From Syntrophales bacterium (GTDB taxonomy: Bacteria > Desulfobacterota > Syntrophia > Syntrophales > UBA2210): DNA of 55,320 bases. Of the stretch, positions 14,874 to 24,190 are shown piece after piece. The notes under the pieces are model-generated. The model had not been told where the DNA came from. It saw only the letters and a list, made by a program, of their open reading frames with translations, and ran no database searches. The translations under genes and the position numbers were made by a program. The stretch is taken from contig JAQULO010000007.1 of the NCBI GenBank assembly GCA_028718565.1, forward strand, positions 1 to 55,320. Reading direction: 5' to 3'. How positions within the stretch are numbered: the first letter of the stretch is position 1; the number at the start of each line of letters is the position of its first letter.

Positions 14874-15221
14874 GTTTTTCCCTTCATAATTTGTTTTATA
14901 TCTCCGGCACATCGATTCAGCTATAACCTGATTCTCATTTCGCATTGTAATTCTTAAGATTCCAAATAACTGAAAAAGCATAAGTGCTTGGTTAATCATC
15001 ATATGTGACTTAAAATGCATGGCGATGGTACATGTTAAAATTGTTATTTTAAAGTTTCTTAGTCATTCCTGGTCGGACCGTGAAGAGATTGAGCAGAAAA
15101 GCCATCGGGGAGAATCTGTGTTGTGCAAAAAATCAAGCGACGAGGAAAACTCACGGCATATTATTAAGAAAGCACTTCTGCTGAATCAAAGTTCGTCATT
15201 GGGTTAGCAATGAGGAGTATT

Positions 15222-15773
15222 ATGGAAAAGATCTGCATTGTTCGAAGAAGAAAAAGAAACATTCAAGGAGTTGGACCGGGGGTAAACTATATCTCTGATA
15301 AAGAAATGATGCCGAATCAAGGTTTGGGCTTGGTTTTATCTCAAGCGGTGAAAAGTGATATCTGTGCAGATGAAAGGGGAAAGGCTCCTGTTGATGAAGT
15401 GGCTGTGGATAAAAATGAAATGATTTCCTTTAATTTGACTCCTGAGCAGTGCGAATTGATTCGGTCCGGCAATTTCGCTGAGTATTTGTCGAGTGGGTTA
15501 TCAATAGGTACGGCTCTCAATGTGCAGAAGGAGAAAGACGGGCAAATCAGCTTAAACTTTCATTTTGCTCGGGCAAATGCACTGAGGATGCTTCAAATAA
15601 AGCATGTATGCGAGATGCTGCAAATCAGCAGAAGTTTTTTGGGAAAGCTCGTCAAGACAAAAAGGCTGAAGAGCTATAAAATAGGCGGACTCAGGCGTTT
15701 TGCCTTAGAAGATATACTTGAGTTTCTTACCAGAAACGAATGTCTTGAAACGCCAGAGTATAAGGTGTTGTGA
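15222..15773 (+). CDS. DNA-binding protein with C-terminal excisionase-type helix-turn-helix
   Basis: A 183-residue soluble protein. The N-terminal 110 residues are unrecognised and contain a basic start (ICIVRRRKRN). The C-terminal part (about 120-170) has a MerR/excisionase-type HTH: HVCEMLQISRSFLGKLVK then a wing-like KSYKIGGLRRFALEDILEFL. I chose the ATG at 15222, 4 nt after GAGGAG, over the ATG at 15210. It is the first gene downstream of the c-di-GMP riboswitch and is followed by the ExeA-like ATPase 58 nt later. I infer it regulates or recruits for that unit; nothing else of a prophage is nearby. Confidence 0.75.
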   Translation: MEKICIVRRRKRNIQGVGPGVNYISDKEMMPNQGLGLVLSQAVKSDICADERGKAPVDEVAVDKNEMISFNLTPEQCELIRSGNFAEYLSSGLSIGTALNVQKEKDGQISLNFHFARANALRMLQIKHVCEMLQISRSFLGKLVKTKRLKSYKIGGLRRFALEDILEFLTRNECLETPEYKVL

Positions 15774-15831
15774 TGTTGATGGTAATTGTTGCTGAACCAT
15801 TTAACAAGATATATAAAAATGGAGAAATAAC

Positions 15832-17202
15832 ATGTATTACGAATACTGGGGTCTGAGAAAACCGCCGTTTGACAATGTCCCCGATCCATCCATGTATGTG
15901 GACAGTCACGTGTCGATGGAGAACGCTATAGCAGAAACCATATTTGCTATAGAGGAGGGGGGGGAAAGTGTCGCAGTCATTGTAGGTGATGTGGGCTTGG
16001 GCAAAACCTTATCTCTGCGTATGATTATCGATTCTTTAGACCAGGAAAAATATAAAATAACTCTTATCACCAATCCGAGCATCACCTTTTCCCAACTGGT
16101 AAAAGAGATCATCGGTCAACTTACGGGGAAACCATGCGATAAAGCGAGAAAAGTGGACCTGCTGGAAATCTTCAACAAAATCTTGTTTGAGACCATAGAT
16201 GAAGGTAAAAAAGTTCTAATATTTATCGATGAAGCAAATGCCATATCTCCTGCAAACCTTGAAAACTTAAGATTACTTACCAACATGCAAGATGATCAAA
16301 GGAATTTATTTACCATGGTCCTTGCCGGGCAAAGCGAATTTGCCCGGCGACTGGAGCATCCCCGGCGAGCCAATCTGTTTCAGAGAGTAGGAACTTATAA
16401 CAAAATAGAAAAAATACAATCTGAGGCCTTATTGAAAGCCTATGCCGAAACCCGGGTCAAACTTGCGGGGGGAACGAGGAAGATTTTTACTGACGATGTC
16501 TTTAATCCATTATGGAAACACTCTGAGCATGGAGTCCCCCGTCTTATTAATAAAATCTGCAAATTATCGTTGAAGGCAGGTGAAACAAACGGGCTGGAAC
16601 TCGTTACTGGTGAGATGATTGACCAGATAGGTCAACGTTTTCAGAGGTCGTCTGGTTCCGTTTCACAAAAGAGAAGGCCCAGAAAAAGATTCGGGGAGGA
16701 AGTTATAGAGAAGGAAGCCCTGATGAGAGAGCTTGAAGCAGAAGAAGTCTTGGGGGATCACGAAAAACATATAACTGTACCGTTTATGGAGGACTCAGAT
16801 TCAAGGAGAGAGCCAGCTCCCGTTGAAAAACCCGCTTCGGTTGAAAATGTAACTATTGAAGAAAAAGGGCAACCCCATTTCGTTTTTGAAAAAGTCGAAT
16901 CAAATAAATTGCCACCGTGCCCCGGGGAAACCACCGCAGCTGAGCACAGAAAATCGGCAATAGTAGAGATTGGGGATATGAGGGCAACGGTAAGCCTTCC
17001 TCCCGAGATCCTTAAACAAGCTGGGTCCTGCTCTAGCAGGGAGCATCGCGTTAAGTTGGCGGGGGTTATGGCAGCACGGTTTCTTCAGCAACATCCAAAC
17101 TTTACGTCTTCACCCCTTTCTGATCCAGTTGACATATGGGGCAAAATTAGGGAATCCGTTCTGAATATGCTTGAGGAGGAAAAGAAACTTGGTGTGATGT
17201 AG
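15832..17202 (+). CDS. ExeA/GspA-like AAA+ ATPase
   Basis: A 456-residue protein opening with the family hallmark MYYEYWGLRKPPFDNVPDP. Walker A GDVGLGKT (52-59), Walker B FIDEAN (131-136) and the AAA lid segment ending GVPRLINKICKLSL follow. In type II secretion ExeA helps assemble the outer-membrane secretin through a peptidoglycan-binding C-terminus. Here the C-terminal 185 residues are a charged, unrecognised tail with no membrane segment, so the partner may differ; transposon TniB/IstB-like ATPases share this fold. GGAG precedes the ATG. The gene lies between the HTH and TPR genes in a riboswitch-led operon. Confidence 0.85.
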   Translation: MYYEYWGLRKPPFDNVPDPSMYVDSHVSMENAIAETIFAIEEGGESVAVIVGDVGLGKTLSLRMIIDSLDQEKYKITLITNPSITFSQLVKEIIGQLTGKPCDKARKVDLLEIFNKILFETIDEGKKVLIFIDEANAISPANLENLRLLTNMQDDQRNLFTMVLAGQSEFARRLEHPRRANLFQRVGTYNKIEKIQSEALLKAYAETRVKLAGGTRKIFTDDVFNPLWKHSEHGVPRLINKICKLSLKAGETNGLELVTGEMIDQIGQRFQRSSGSVSQKRRPRKRFGEEVIEKEALMRELEAEEVLGDHEKHITVPFMEDSDSRREPAPVEKPASVENVTIEEKGQPHFVFEKVESNKLPPCPGETTAAEHRKSAIVEIGDMRATVSLPPEILKQAGSCSSREHRVKLAGVMAARFLQQHPNFTSSPLSDPVDIWGKIRESVLNMLEEEKKLGVM

Positions 17203-17223
17203 ACTCCTTGTTCCTGTTCTGTC

Positions 17224-18174
17224 ATGAAAGTTTCTTCCATATCAAAACAGCAAGTCCCTGTGGACAAAAAAACGATTGCGAGAGAATGGTTTGTTCAGGG
17301 ATGTCGATATGACAATCTTGAACCCGACTCGGACCGAGCCATAGAAGCTTATAGAAAAAGTATAAAATTTGATAATAAATCTACTGATGCCTATGTAAAT
17401 TTGGGATTTATATATCTCAAGAGGGGGAGGCATCATGACGCACTGAAATGTTTTGAAAAAGTAGTTGGGCTGGAACCGAACAACCCGGAAAATTACAATA
17501 ATTTGGGTTATGTATATGAAAGAATGGAACTGATCGGTAGTGCAAAACAGATGTATGACCAAGTATTGGAGATAGACCCTGATAATATTGAAGCAATGCT
17601 CAATATCGCCCAAGTCATGGAGTCTGAAGGAAACTATCACGGTGCTATACAACAATATAGAAAAACTATAGAAGCAGATCCTCATGCAGCAGCCTCCCAC
17701 TTCTGCCTAGCTGTCTTATATGACCGGCACGATATGTTTGACGAAGCGATACAGGAATACCAAAACGCCCTGATCGAAAATCCCGATTATCTTAAGGCCC
17801 TCTTTAATCTTGGGACTATTTATGTACAACTTGGCGACTATCCAAGGGCCGTTATTTTTTTTGAACGTGTATTAAAATTGGAGCCCGATAACGCAGAGGC
17901 ATGGAATACTCTGGGCTCTATTTACGAGGAAATAAAAGTTTACGACAAATCCGTTGCTGCCTTTGAACGGTCAGTTTCAATAAATCCTCTTCGGGAGGAG
18001 ACCCATCTTAATCTGGCGCGTATAGAATACCTTGAGTATTATTCAGCCCCGGATAGTTCAAAGAAAGAAAAGCTTTCTCGAAGGCTCAATTTTATCCTGT
18101 CCGTAAATCCGCATAATAAGAAAGCACAAAAGCTCATAGAGGAGCTAACCGGGACATATTTGAAACAAGCCTAG
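17224..18174 (+). CDS. Tetratricopeptide repeat (TPR) protein
   Basis: A 316-residue protein of about seven TPR units (for example AYVNLGFIYLKRGRHHDAL, then NYNNLGYVYERM, then AWNTLGSIYEEI), with 34-residue spacing from about residue 20 to 270. There is no clear signal peptide, so it is probably a cytoplasmic protein-protein scaffold. It starts 21 nt after the ExeA-like gene and ends the riboswitch-led operon. A short inverted repeat ACAAC/GTTGT (18183-18197) follows but lacks a T-tract. A scaffold for the ATPase is a reasonable inference. Confidence 0.9.
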   Translation: MKVSSISKQQVPVDKKTIAREWFVQGCRYDNLEPDSDRAIEAYRKSIKFDNKSTDAYVNLGFIYLKRGRHHDALKCFEKVVGLEPNNPENYNNLGYVYERMELIGSAKQMYDQVLEIDPDNIEAMLNIAQVMESEGNYHGAIQQYRKTIEADPHAAASHFCLAVLYDRHDMFDEAIQEYQNALIENPDYLKALFNLGTIYVQLGDYPRAVIFFERVLKLEPDNAEAWNTLGSIYEEIKVYDKSVAAFERSVSINPLREETHLNLARIEYLEYYSAPDSSKKEKLSRRLNFILSVNPHNKKAQKLIEELTGTYLKQA

Positions 18175-18391
18175 TGATGTCGACAACTTGTAGTTGTTCA
18201 TGTAACGCCTGCAATGAGAGCGATACTTGCCGCAGACCATAGGGCGATGTGGTTCCTTGCGGAAATATCAAAATCAGATACTCTTTTACTGACTCTTGAT
18301 TTAACCAACTTAAGGAAGAGAACCCTTTTTGACAGGTACGCTCAAATCGGATGAACCGGAGCTGTGAGAAGGGGCCAGTTCTTGATGGAGG

Positions 18392-20689
18392 CTACTTTGT
18401 TTTCCATCCTTTCAGGGCATCAGCGAACGGGTTGCCCGATGGGTTTCCTTTTCCACCCGCCTCACGCCGCGCGGGTTTGCCGGCGAGTTTCTTCTGCTCG
18501 GGAGAAATGTCTTTACTATTCTCCGCGTGCCGTTCCATCGGATTTGAACGCATTGAAAGCGAGATGCGGTTTCGTTTTATATCAACATCCATCACCGTCA
18601 CCGAGACTTTCTGATTGACCTTTACAACATCATGGGGATTACGGACAAACTTATCGGCAAGCGCACTGATATGCACGAGCCCGTCCTGGTGAACCCCGAT
18701 ATCCACAAAGGCGCCGAACTCGGTCACGTTTGTTACAATGCCGGGCAGTTTCATTCCCTTCTCCAGATCCGAAATTTGGCTAATTCCCTCGGTAAAGGCA
18801 AACAGTTCGAACTGCTCACGCGGGTCTCGGCCGGGTTTGGCGAGTTCACTCATTATATCAGTGAGGGTCGGTATGCCTATGGTGTCGCTGACATAGTTCT
18901 TTAGTATAATCTTTTCACGTAGCTCGGCGCTGGTCATCAGGTCTGAAACCGTGCATCCAAGATCACGTGCCATCGCTTCAACAACAGGGTAGCTTTCGGG
19001 ATGGACTGCCGAGGCATCGAGGAAGCTTTCCGCGCCCCTTATTCTCAAAAACCCGGCCGCCTGTTCAAAGGTCTTCGCACCCATACCCGGAACCTTCATC
19101 AGCTGGGCGCGCGAGGAGAATGCCCCATTCTCGTCGCGGTAGGAGATTATATTGCCGGCCAGTTTCTCTGAGAGGCCTGACACATAGCGAAGGAGTTGTT
19201 TACTTGCCGTATTCACCTCTACGCCAACCGCGTTCACGCAACTCGCCACAACATCATCCAGAGCCTTTTTCAGGGCTTTCTGGTCCACGTCATGCTGATA
19301 CTGCCCAACACCTATGGCCTTGGGGTCGATCTTTACCAGTTCCGACAGGGGGTCCATAAGGCGTCTCCCGATTGAGACCCCACCACGAACAGTCAAGTCA
19401 TAATCGGGAAATTCCTCGCGGGCAACTTCGGAGGCAGAATATACCGACGCGCCGCTTTCACTGACCATAACCACGGCGACCGTTCTGCCGAAGTCTATAC
19501 CCCTACAGAACGCCTCCGTCTCGCGCCCGCCTGTGCCGTTGCCGATGGCGATGGCTTCGATGTTGAACCCCTCCACCAGTTTCCTTAATGTCTCTTCCGA
19601 TTCTTTTGTGCGGTTGCGCGGCTGGAGCGGAAAGATCGTATCGTTGTGCAGGAGCTTTCCCTGTGGGTCGAGGCAGACAACCTTGCACCCCGTACGCAGG
19701 CCGGGATCGATGGCAAGGACCCTCTTCTGGCCAAGCGGAGAGGTAAGGAGCAGATTTCTGACGTTCTGCGCGAACACGCGGATTGCCTCTCCGTCCGCCC
19801 TGTTTTTGCTTTCAAGGCGAGTCTCCGTTTCCATGGAGGTCGAAAGAAGACGCTTGTAGCTGTCTTTCACTGCGAGGCGCACCTCCTGCGCGGCGGGATT
19901 ATCACCCTTTATAAAATGCCGTTCCAGGATATCGATAGTTTTTTCCTCATCCGGAAACACGCGAAAGATAAGACACCCCTCGGCAGCACCCCGGCGGATA
20001 GCCAGAACACGGTGCGATGGCGCTTTGGCGACGGGCTCTTCCCAGTCGAAATAATCCCTGTATTTTGCCCCCTCATCTTCTTTGTTCTTGGCAACCTTTG
20101 AATGGATGACGGCCTTCTTGGCGAACAGTTCCCGCAGGGCGTCTCTGATCGCCGCGTCTTCGTTGATCCACTCCGCAATGATATCGCGGGCACCGGCAAG
20201 TGCGTCTTCAATTGTTTCCACTCCTTTGTCGGAATCGACGAAGGCAGCAGCCTCCGCTTGCGGGTCGATATCACCCTGTTCGAAGATCTTCGCAGCCAGC
20301 GGCTCGAGCCCGCGCTCCCTCGCCATCATGCCACGGGTACGGCGTTTCGGTTTATAGGGTAGATAGATATCTTCCAGAATGGCCAAGGTATCGGCAGACA
20401 ATACCTTTTTCTTCAACTCGTCGGTAAGGTTACCCTGTTCCTCCAGCGATTTGAGGACAGTCGCTCTGCGCTTGTCAAGCGTGTCGAGTTGCTCGAGCCG
20501 GTCGCGGATGGAGATGATGTTGACCTCGTCAAGTCCTCCGGTTGCCTCCTTGCGGTATCGGGCGATGAAGGGGACAGTCGCTCCCTCTTCCAAAAGGAGG
20601 TAGGCTGCCTGTACCTGTTTCTCGGTCAGCTGCAGTTCCCGTGCGATCTTTGCGACATGTATTTCCGTTATCTGTATTTTTGGCTCCAT
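18392..20689 (-). CDS. tex: Tex-family RNA-binding transcription accessory protein
   Basis: A 765-residue protein matching Tex throughout: N-terminal helical domain (TVPFIARYRKEATGGLDE, about 54-71), a YqgF/RNase H-like domain (VLAIDPGLRTGCKVV, about 319-333), helix-hairpin-helix segments (GLSEKLAGNIISYRDENG; VPGMGAKTFEQAAGFLRI) and a C-terminal S1 RNA-binding domain (GIVTNVTEFGAFVDIGVHQDGLVH, about 650-675). Tex binds nucleic acid and affects transcription and toxin expression in pathogens; the precise role is unclear. It lies 101 nt downstream of the hemolysin-III-like gene on the same strand. Confidence 0.97.
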   Translation of the reverse strand: MEPKIQITEIHVAKIARELQLTEKQVQAAYLLLEEGATVPFIARYRKEATGGLDEVNIISIRDRLEQLDTLDKRRATVLKSLEEQGNLTDELKKKVLSADTLAILEDIYLPYKPKRRTRGMMARERGLEPLAAKIFEQGDIDPQAEAAAFVDSDKGVETIEDALAGARDIIAEWINEDAAIRDALRELFAKKAVIHSKVAKNKEDEGAKYRDYFDWEEPVAKAPSHRVLAIRRGAAEGCLIFRVFPDEEKTIDILERHFIKGDNPAAQEVRLAVKDSYKRLLSTSMETETRLESKNRADGEAIRVFAQNVRNLLLTSPLGQKRVLAIDPGLRTGCKVVCLDPQGKLLHNDTIFPLQPRNRTKESEETLRKLVEGFNIEAIAIGNGTGGRETEAFCRGIDFGRTVAVVMVSESGASVYSASEVAREEFPDYDLTVRGGVSIGRRLMDPLSELVKIDPKAIGVGQYQHDVDQKALKKALDDVVASCVNAVGVEVNTASKQLLRYVSGLSEKLAGNIISYRDENGAFSSRAQLMKVPGMGAKTFEQAAGFLRIRGAESFLDASAVHPESYPVVEAMARDLGCTVSDLMTSAELREKIILKNYVSDTIGIPTLTDIMSELAKPGRDPREQFELFAFTEGISQISDLEKGMKLPGIVTNVTEFGAFVDIGVHQDGLVHISALADKFVRNPHDVVKVNQKVSVTVMDVDIKRNRISLSMRSNPMERHAENSKDISPEQKKLAGKPARREAGGKGNPSGNPFADALKGWKTK

Positions 20690-20790
20690 ATTGTTTCTAT
20701 TCTCCAGGGAACTGGCAGGTCACAGAATGCAGATGGTTAGGATGCATCCGAACCCGCCGCGGTATTAAAAAGTTTTTTCCGGGAATATCC

Positions 20791-21441
20791 TTAACTGAAG
20801 GGCATGACATATCGGTACATCATCCAGAAATGTGAGGCTGTTCCCATTATGACGAAGAGATGAAAGATTTCATGAAATCCTACGATCCGGGGCCAGGGGT
20901 CGGGTTTCTTAACCGCGTAGATCACGGCGCCAGCAGTATAGAACAGACCGCCGATGAATAGCCACACCACCCCCCCGAGATGAAGTGTCTGTATCAACGG
21001 CCATACGGCCACAAGGGCCAGCCACCCGGTGGCGATATAAATAAGGGTGTAGAGCCAACGAGGGGCCTGCATCCAGAAGACCTTCATGAGTATACCGCTT
21101 ACGGTCAGGCCCCATATTACGCCAAACATGCTCCACCCCCAGGCTCCTCTCAGGGGGATAAGGCACACGGGGGTATAGGTTGCGGCGATCAGTACGAAGA
21201 TCATCATGTGATCGATCTTCCGGAGAGACTGGGTGATCTTTTCTGAAACAGGCAGCCAGTGATACAGGGTGCTTGCCGTATACAACAGGATCATTCCCGC
21301 TCCGAAGATGGAGAAGGCCACTATGTGGACAGGCTTAGTGGGGTGAACAGAACCCCATATCAGGAATACCAGCCCGGTCACGGCAAGGACAAGACCTATG
21401 AAATGGGTAAGTCCGCTCACGGGATCCTTCAGCTTTATCAT
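20791..21441 (-). CDS. Hemolysin III / TrhA (PAQR-like) membrane protein
   Basis: A 216-residue seven-helix membrane protein of the TrhA/YqfA/hemolysin III family, related to eukaryotic adipoQ receptors and thought to affect membrane-lipid homeostasis. The metal-site motifs are visible: STLYHWLP near the start of TM3, the central KIDHMMIFVLIAATYTP, and the terminal GFHEIFHLFVIMG. The ATG at 21441 follows AGGAG and gives normal family length; a frame open to 21570 adds an unrelated polar stretch. The start of the arsenic cluster lies divergently about 240 nt away. Confidence 0.93.
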   Translation of the reverse strand: MIKLKDPVSGLTHFIGLVLAVTGLVFLIWGSVHPTKPVHIVAFSIFGAGMILLYTASTLYHWLPVSEKITQSLRKIDHMMIFVLIAATYTPVCLIPLRGAWGWSMFGVIWGLTVSGILMKVFWMQAPRWLYTLIYIATGWLALVAVWPLIQTLHLGGVVWLFIGGLFYTAGAVIYAVKKPDPWPRIVGFHEIFHLFVIMGTASHFWMMYRYVMPFS

Positions 21442-21679
21442 GGCAGCATTTCTCCTGTCGGGTACAGAGGTTTCCTCCTCGCGGGGGGAATAGCGCACCC
21501 CCCCATGTCCTGGGTTGTGCAGTGTCTCAAGTCGGGGGTCAATACTAATAATTCCCGGATATGTTGTCAATTAATAACTTAACTTGGAGAGATTTGTATA
21601 GTTGAAGCTTCGATTTGGTAATTGATATTTTCCACTACCACATAATCCCGAAGACTCACAGGTAAAACCCATTTTTTTG

Positions 21680-21708
21680 TTGACAATAGTATCCCGAGTC
21701 ACTATATT
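21680..21708 (+). promoter_or_regulatory. Consensus sigma-70 promoter of the ars cluster
   Basis: TTGACA (21680-21685), exactly 17 nt, then TATATT (21703-21708), 29 nt before the arsR ATG. An ArsR-type repressor normally binds across such a promoter; I see no clear operator palindrome. Confidence 0.75.
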
Positions 21709-21736
21709 CCAAAAACACGATATGGAGGTAGCGGGT

Positions 21737-22081
21737 ATGAAGACATTTATCAAAGTAATGAAGGCCCTGTCGGATCCGAGTCGTGTCAAGATTATAAAGA
21801 TGCTTCAGAAGCGGGTTATGTGCGTCTGCGAAATCAAGGAGGCCCTCGGTGTGGCCCAGTCCACCGCCAGCAAGCACCTGAAGATCATGGAAGACGCCGG
21901 CCTGATTGCCTTTCATAAAGAGGGGCTGTGGGTCAATTACACACTTGCCGACGGTAGCTCAAGCCCCTACGCGGCGAGCCTGATCGGCAACCTGAAACAC
22001 TGGTTGGAGGATGATCCGGAGGTTGCCGGGCTGGCACTGCAACTGCCACACATCCACCGGGAGGACATTTGCGGAAGATAG
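21737..22081 (+). CDS. arsR: ArsR/SmtB-family metalloregulator
   Basis: A 114-residue winged-helix repressor that releases DNA on binding As(III) or a related metal. The winged-helix core is clear: FIKVMKALSDPSRVKIIKML, then the metal-box cysteine segment RVMCVCEIKEALG (the ArsR CxC), then the recognition helix QSTASKHLKIMEDAGL. The ATG at 21737 follows GGAGG; an upstream in-frame start at 21677 precedes the promoter. It heads the cluster of permease, thioredoxins, CcdA-like protein, ACR3 and others, so it is the likely autoregulated switch. Confidence 0.93.
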   Translation: MKTFIKVMKALSDPSRVKIIKMLQKRVMCVCEIKEALGVAQSTASKHLKIMEDAGLIAFHKEGLWVNYTLADGSSSPYAASLIGNLKHWLEDDPEVAGLALQLPHIHREDICGR

Positions 22082-22196
22082 GGCATTTTTTGTCCACACT
22101 GAATCGTAATATCGCGAAACATGAAATCCATGGACAGGGAATACGATCCTGATGATTTTCGGCAAATCGAAGGAGAGACAAGAGGAGTTTGTATCA

Positions 22197-23369
22197 ATGA
22201 AAGAACGAACCAAGTTGCTGCTGATCGTCGCTGTCTTTCTGGCGGCCTATTACATTCCGTGGGACCACCCGCTGATACGACAGTCCGGGCTCGAGGCATT
22301 CATGATGCTCCAGGAGTATGCACGACTGCACGTCCTGACCTGCCTGGTCCCCGCCTTTTTCATTGCGGGGGCTATTGCGGTCTTTGTCTCTCAGGGAGCG
22401 ATCCTGAAATATTTCGGCGCCCAGGCCAACAAGTTTCTGTCCTATTCGGTGGCCTCGGTCTCCGGCTCCATCCTGGCAGTCTGTTCGTGTACGGTCCTTC
22501 CGCTCTTTGCCGGGATATACACGCGGGGGGCGGGTATCGGTCCGGCGACGGCCTTTCTCTATTCGGGACCCGCGATCAACATACTGGCCATTACGCTCAC
22601 GGCAAAGGTTCTGGGCTGGCAGATGGGGTTGGCCCGCGCCGTCGGTGCGATTGTCTTCGCCCTTGTCACCGGCCTGCTGATGGCGCTGATCTTCAGAAAG
22701 GACGACGCGGCTCGGACCGCCGGACAGATCTATGTTCCGGATGCCGATAATAGAAAGCGCACCCTGCTGCAGGACGGCCTGTATCTTCTGACTATGGTGC
22801 TGATCTTGGTCTTCGCCTCCTTTGCCCGGCCGAGCTCCGACGCGACCGGTTTCTGGCCGGCGATCTTTGCCTATAAATGGTACATCACCGCCGCCTTTCT
22901 GCTTATCCTCGTTTTCATGGTTAATGCCTGGTTTACCAGGGATGAACGCGTCGCCTGGGTGGAATCGACCTGGGGGTTCATGAAACAGATATTTCCCCTT
23001 CTGATCGGCGGTGTCCTGGTCGCCGGGTTCATGCTGGGGAGGCCGGGTCATCCGGCCCTGATTCCGGAGCACTATGTCCAGTCGCTTCTGGGAGGAAATT
23101 CGCTGTGGGCCAACCTGTTTGCCTCGGTCGCGGGCGCGCTCATGTACTTCGCGACCCTGACGGAAATACCCATCCTGCAGGGGCTCTTGGGCTCCGGAAT
23201 GGGAAAAGGTCCCGCCCTGGCGCTGCTTTTGGCCGGGCCGGCCTTGTCACTGCCGAGCATGCTGGTGATCGGGAGTGTAATGGGTGTCAAAAAAACGGTC
23301 ACCTTCTGTGGTATCATCATAGTTATGTCCACGGTCGCGGGGCTGCTGTACGGCAGCCTTGCGGGATGA
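22197..23369 (+). CDS. ArsP-like permease (COG0701/DUF318)
   Basis: A 390-residue inner-membrane permease with about ten helices. The hallmark CSCTVLPLFAGIYTRGAG (about residues 98-115) followed by FLYSGPAINILAI is typical of COG0701 permeases, and the motif recurs in degenerate form in the second half (ATLTEIPILQGL; LLAGPALSLPSML). Members include ArsP, which exports trivalent organoarsenicals; others are uncharacterised. The ATG at 22197 (after GAGGAG) begins a normal membrane protein. It sits between arsR and a small thioredoxin-like gene, the usual partner for this family. Confidence 0.88.
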   Translation: MKERTKLLLIVAVFLAAYYIPWDHPLIRQSGLEAFMMLQEYARLHVLTCLVPAFFIAGAIAVFVSQGAILKYFGAQANKFLSYSVASVSGSILAVCSCTVLPLFAGIYTRGAGIGPATAFLYSGPAINILAITLTAKVLGWQMGLARAVGAIVFALVTGLLMALIFRKDDAARTAGQIYVPDADNRKRTLLQDGLYLLTMVLILVFASFARPSSDATGFWPAIFAYKWYITAAFLLILVFMVNAWFTRDERVAWVESTWGFMKQIFPLLIGGVLVAGFMLGRPGHPALIPEHYVQSLLGGNSLWANLFASVAGALMYFATLTEIPILQGLLGSGMGKGPALALLLAGPALSLPSMLVIGSVMGVKKTVTFCGIIIVMSTVAGLLYGSLAG

Positions 23370-23395
23370 GAGTTTCTGGAAAAAGGAGACGAAAA

Positions 23396-23629
23396 ATGGA
23401 AATCAAGGTATTGGGACCGGGTTGTTCACGGTGCCAGCAAACAGAAAAAGTAGTCAAGGAAGCGGTGGCGGAGGCCGGCGTGGAGGCACAGATCGAGAAG
23501 GTCAGCGATGTCATGAAGATCGCCGGTTACGGCGTCTTCGGAACGCCGGCGGTGGTGATCGACGGCGTGGTGAAGAGTGTGGGGAAGATCCCCGACAAGG
23601 AAGAGGTCAAGAGGTGGCTCAACCCTTGA
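23396..23629 (+). CDS. Small thioredoxin-fold redox-active disulfide protein
   Basis: A 77-residue protein, MEIKVLGPGCSRCQQTEK, with a CxxC at 10-13 and the cis-proline strand YGVFGTPAVVIDG (about 46-58). It belongs to the glutaredoxin-like group often encoded beside COG0701 permeases and arsenic genes. It probably reduces or carries a thiol-bound metalloid in the cytoplasm, or keeps the permease cysteines reduced (inference). Strong AAAAGGAG before the ATG; 26 nt after the permease. Confidence 0.9.
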   Translation: MEIKVLGPGCSRCQQTEKVVKEAVAEAGVEAQIEKVSDVMKIAGYGVFGTPAVVIDGVVKSVGKIPDKEEVKRWLNP

Positions 23630-23733
23630 TGCCCATTGCTTGAATAAAAAAGATTGACAAACCCGTAAAAGGTCCGAAACATCTTCTCCTTTGATGAGGG
23701 AGGGAAAAACTCTCTTTTTACGAGACCATCAAG

Positions 23734-23751
23734 ATTGATTCAATTGATTCA
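23734..23751 (+). repeat. Tandem 9-mer upstream of the exported thioredoxin gene
   Basis: ATTGATTCA occurs twice head to tail (23734-23742 and 23743-23751), overlapping the ribosome-site region of the next gene. A TTGACA lies about 80 nt upstream without a good -10. It might be a regulator site. Confidence 0.35.
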
Positions 23752-23766
23752 AAGGAGAATATTAGC

Positions 23767-24159
23767 ATGAAATCTCGTTTAATATTGGTTCTGGCCGTGA
23801 GTGCCCTGTTTCTGGCCATGACGGCGGGTGTCCTGCCGGCTGCCGAGCAGACTACGGACTTTGACAGCGTGCCCGTCAAGGGAATGGTCACCATGATCGA
23901 CCTGGGGGCAAAGACGTGCATCCCCTGTAAGATGATGGTTCCCATCATGGTAAAGATGGACAAACTGTACGAAGGCAAAGCCGCCATTGTGTTTATAGAT
24001 GTATGGCAAAACCGGGAGCAGGCCGGGCGGTTCGGCATCCGGGCCATCCCCACGCAGATCTTCTTCGATTCGGAGGGGAAAGAGGTCTACCGACACGTCG
24101 GATTCATGGCGGAAGAGGATATCATCGCACAACTACAGAAGATGGGCGTATCAGGATGA
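23767..24159 (+). CDS. Exported thioredoxin-family protein
   Basis: A 130-residue protein with a signal peptide (hydrophobic core LILVLAVSALFLAMTAGVL, cleavage near PAAEQ) followed by a thioredoxin domain. The active site is CIPCKMM (about residues 52-58), and the cis-proline is in GIRAIPTQIFFDSEG. It probably works in the periplasm, re-reduced across the membrane by the CcdA-like protein encoded 31 nt downstream. Good AAAGGAG before the ATG. In this setting it could keep an exported or surface arsenic-binding protein reduced, but this is inference. Confidence 0.92.
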   Translation: MKSRLILVLAVSALFLAMTAGVLPAAEQTTDFDSVPVKGMVTMIDLGAKTCIPCKMMVPIMVKMDKLYEGKAAIVFIDVWQNREQAGRFGIRAIPTQIFFDSEGKEVYRHVGFMAEEDIIAQLQKMGVSG

Positions 24160-24190
24160 GAAACCGTGGAATCGAAGGGAGCAGGCATAG

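Larger units (their letters stand above)
14381..15221. other. Long regulatory intergenic region
   Basis: About 840 nt without a convincing protein gene. It holds a CRP-type palindrome (14643-14658), a -10 element TATAAT (14750-14755), the c-di-GMP-I riboswitch (14795-14873) and about 350 nt of leader before the HTH gene. Open frames of 73 codons (14414) and 62 codons (15019) lack ribosome sites and recognisable content. Confidence 0.7.

Noticed and set aside
15019-15207. 62-codon plus-strand frame between riboswitch and HTH gene
   Set aside because: No ribosome site before its ATG. I cannot tell it from leader RNA, so it is not called.
22194-23072. 292-codon minus-strand open frame
   Set aside because: It is the shadow of the ArsP-like permease. 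The translation is low-complexity and charged.
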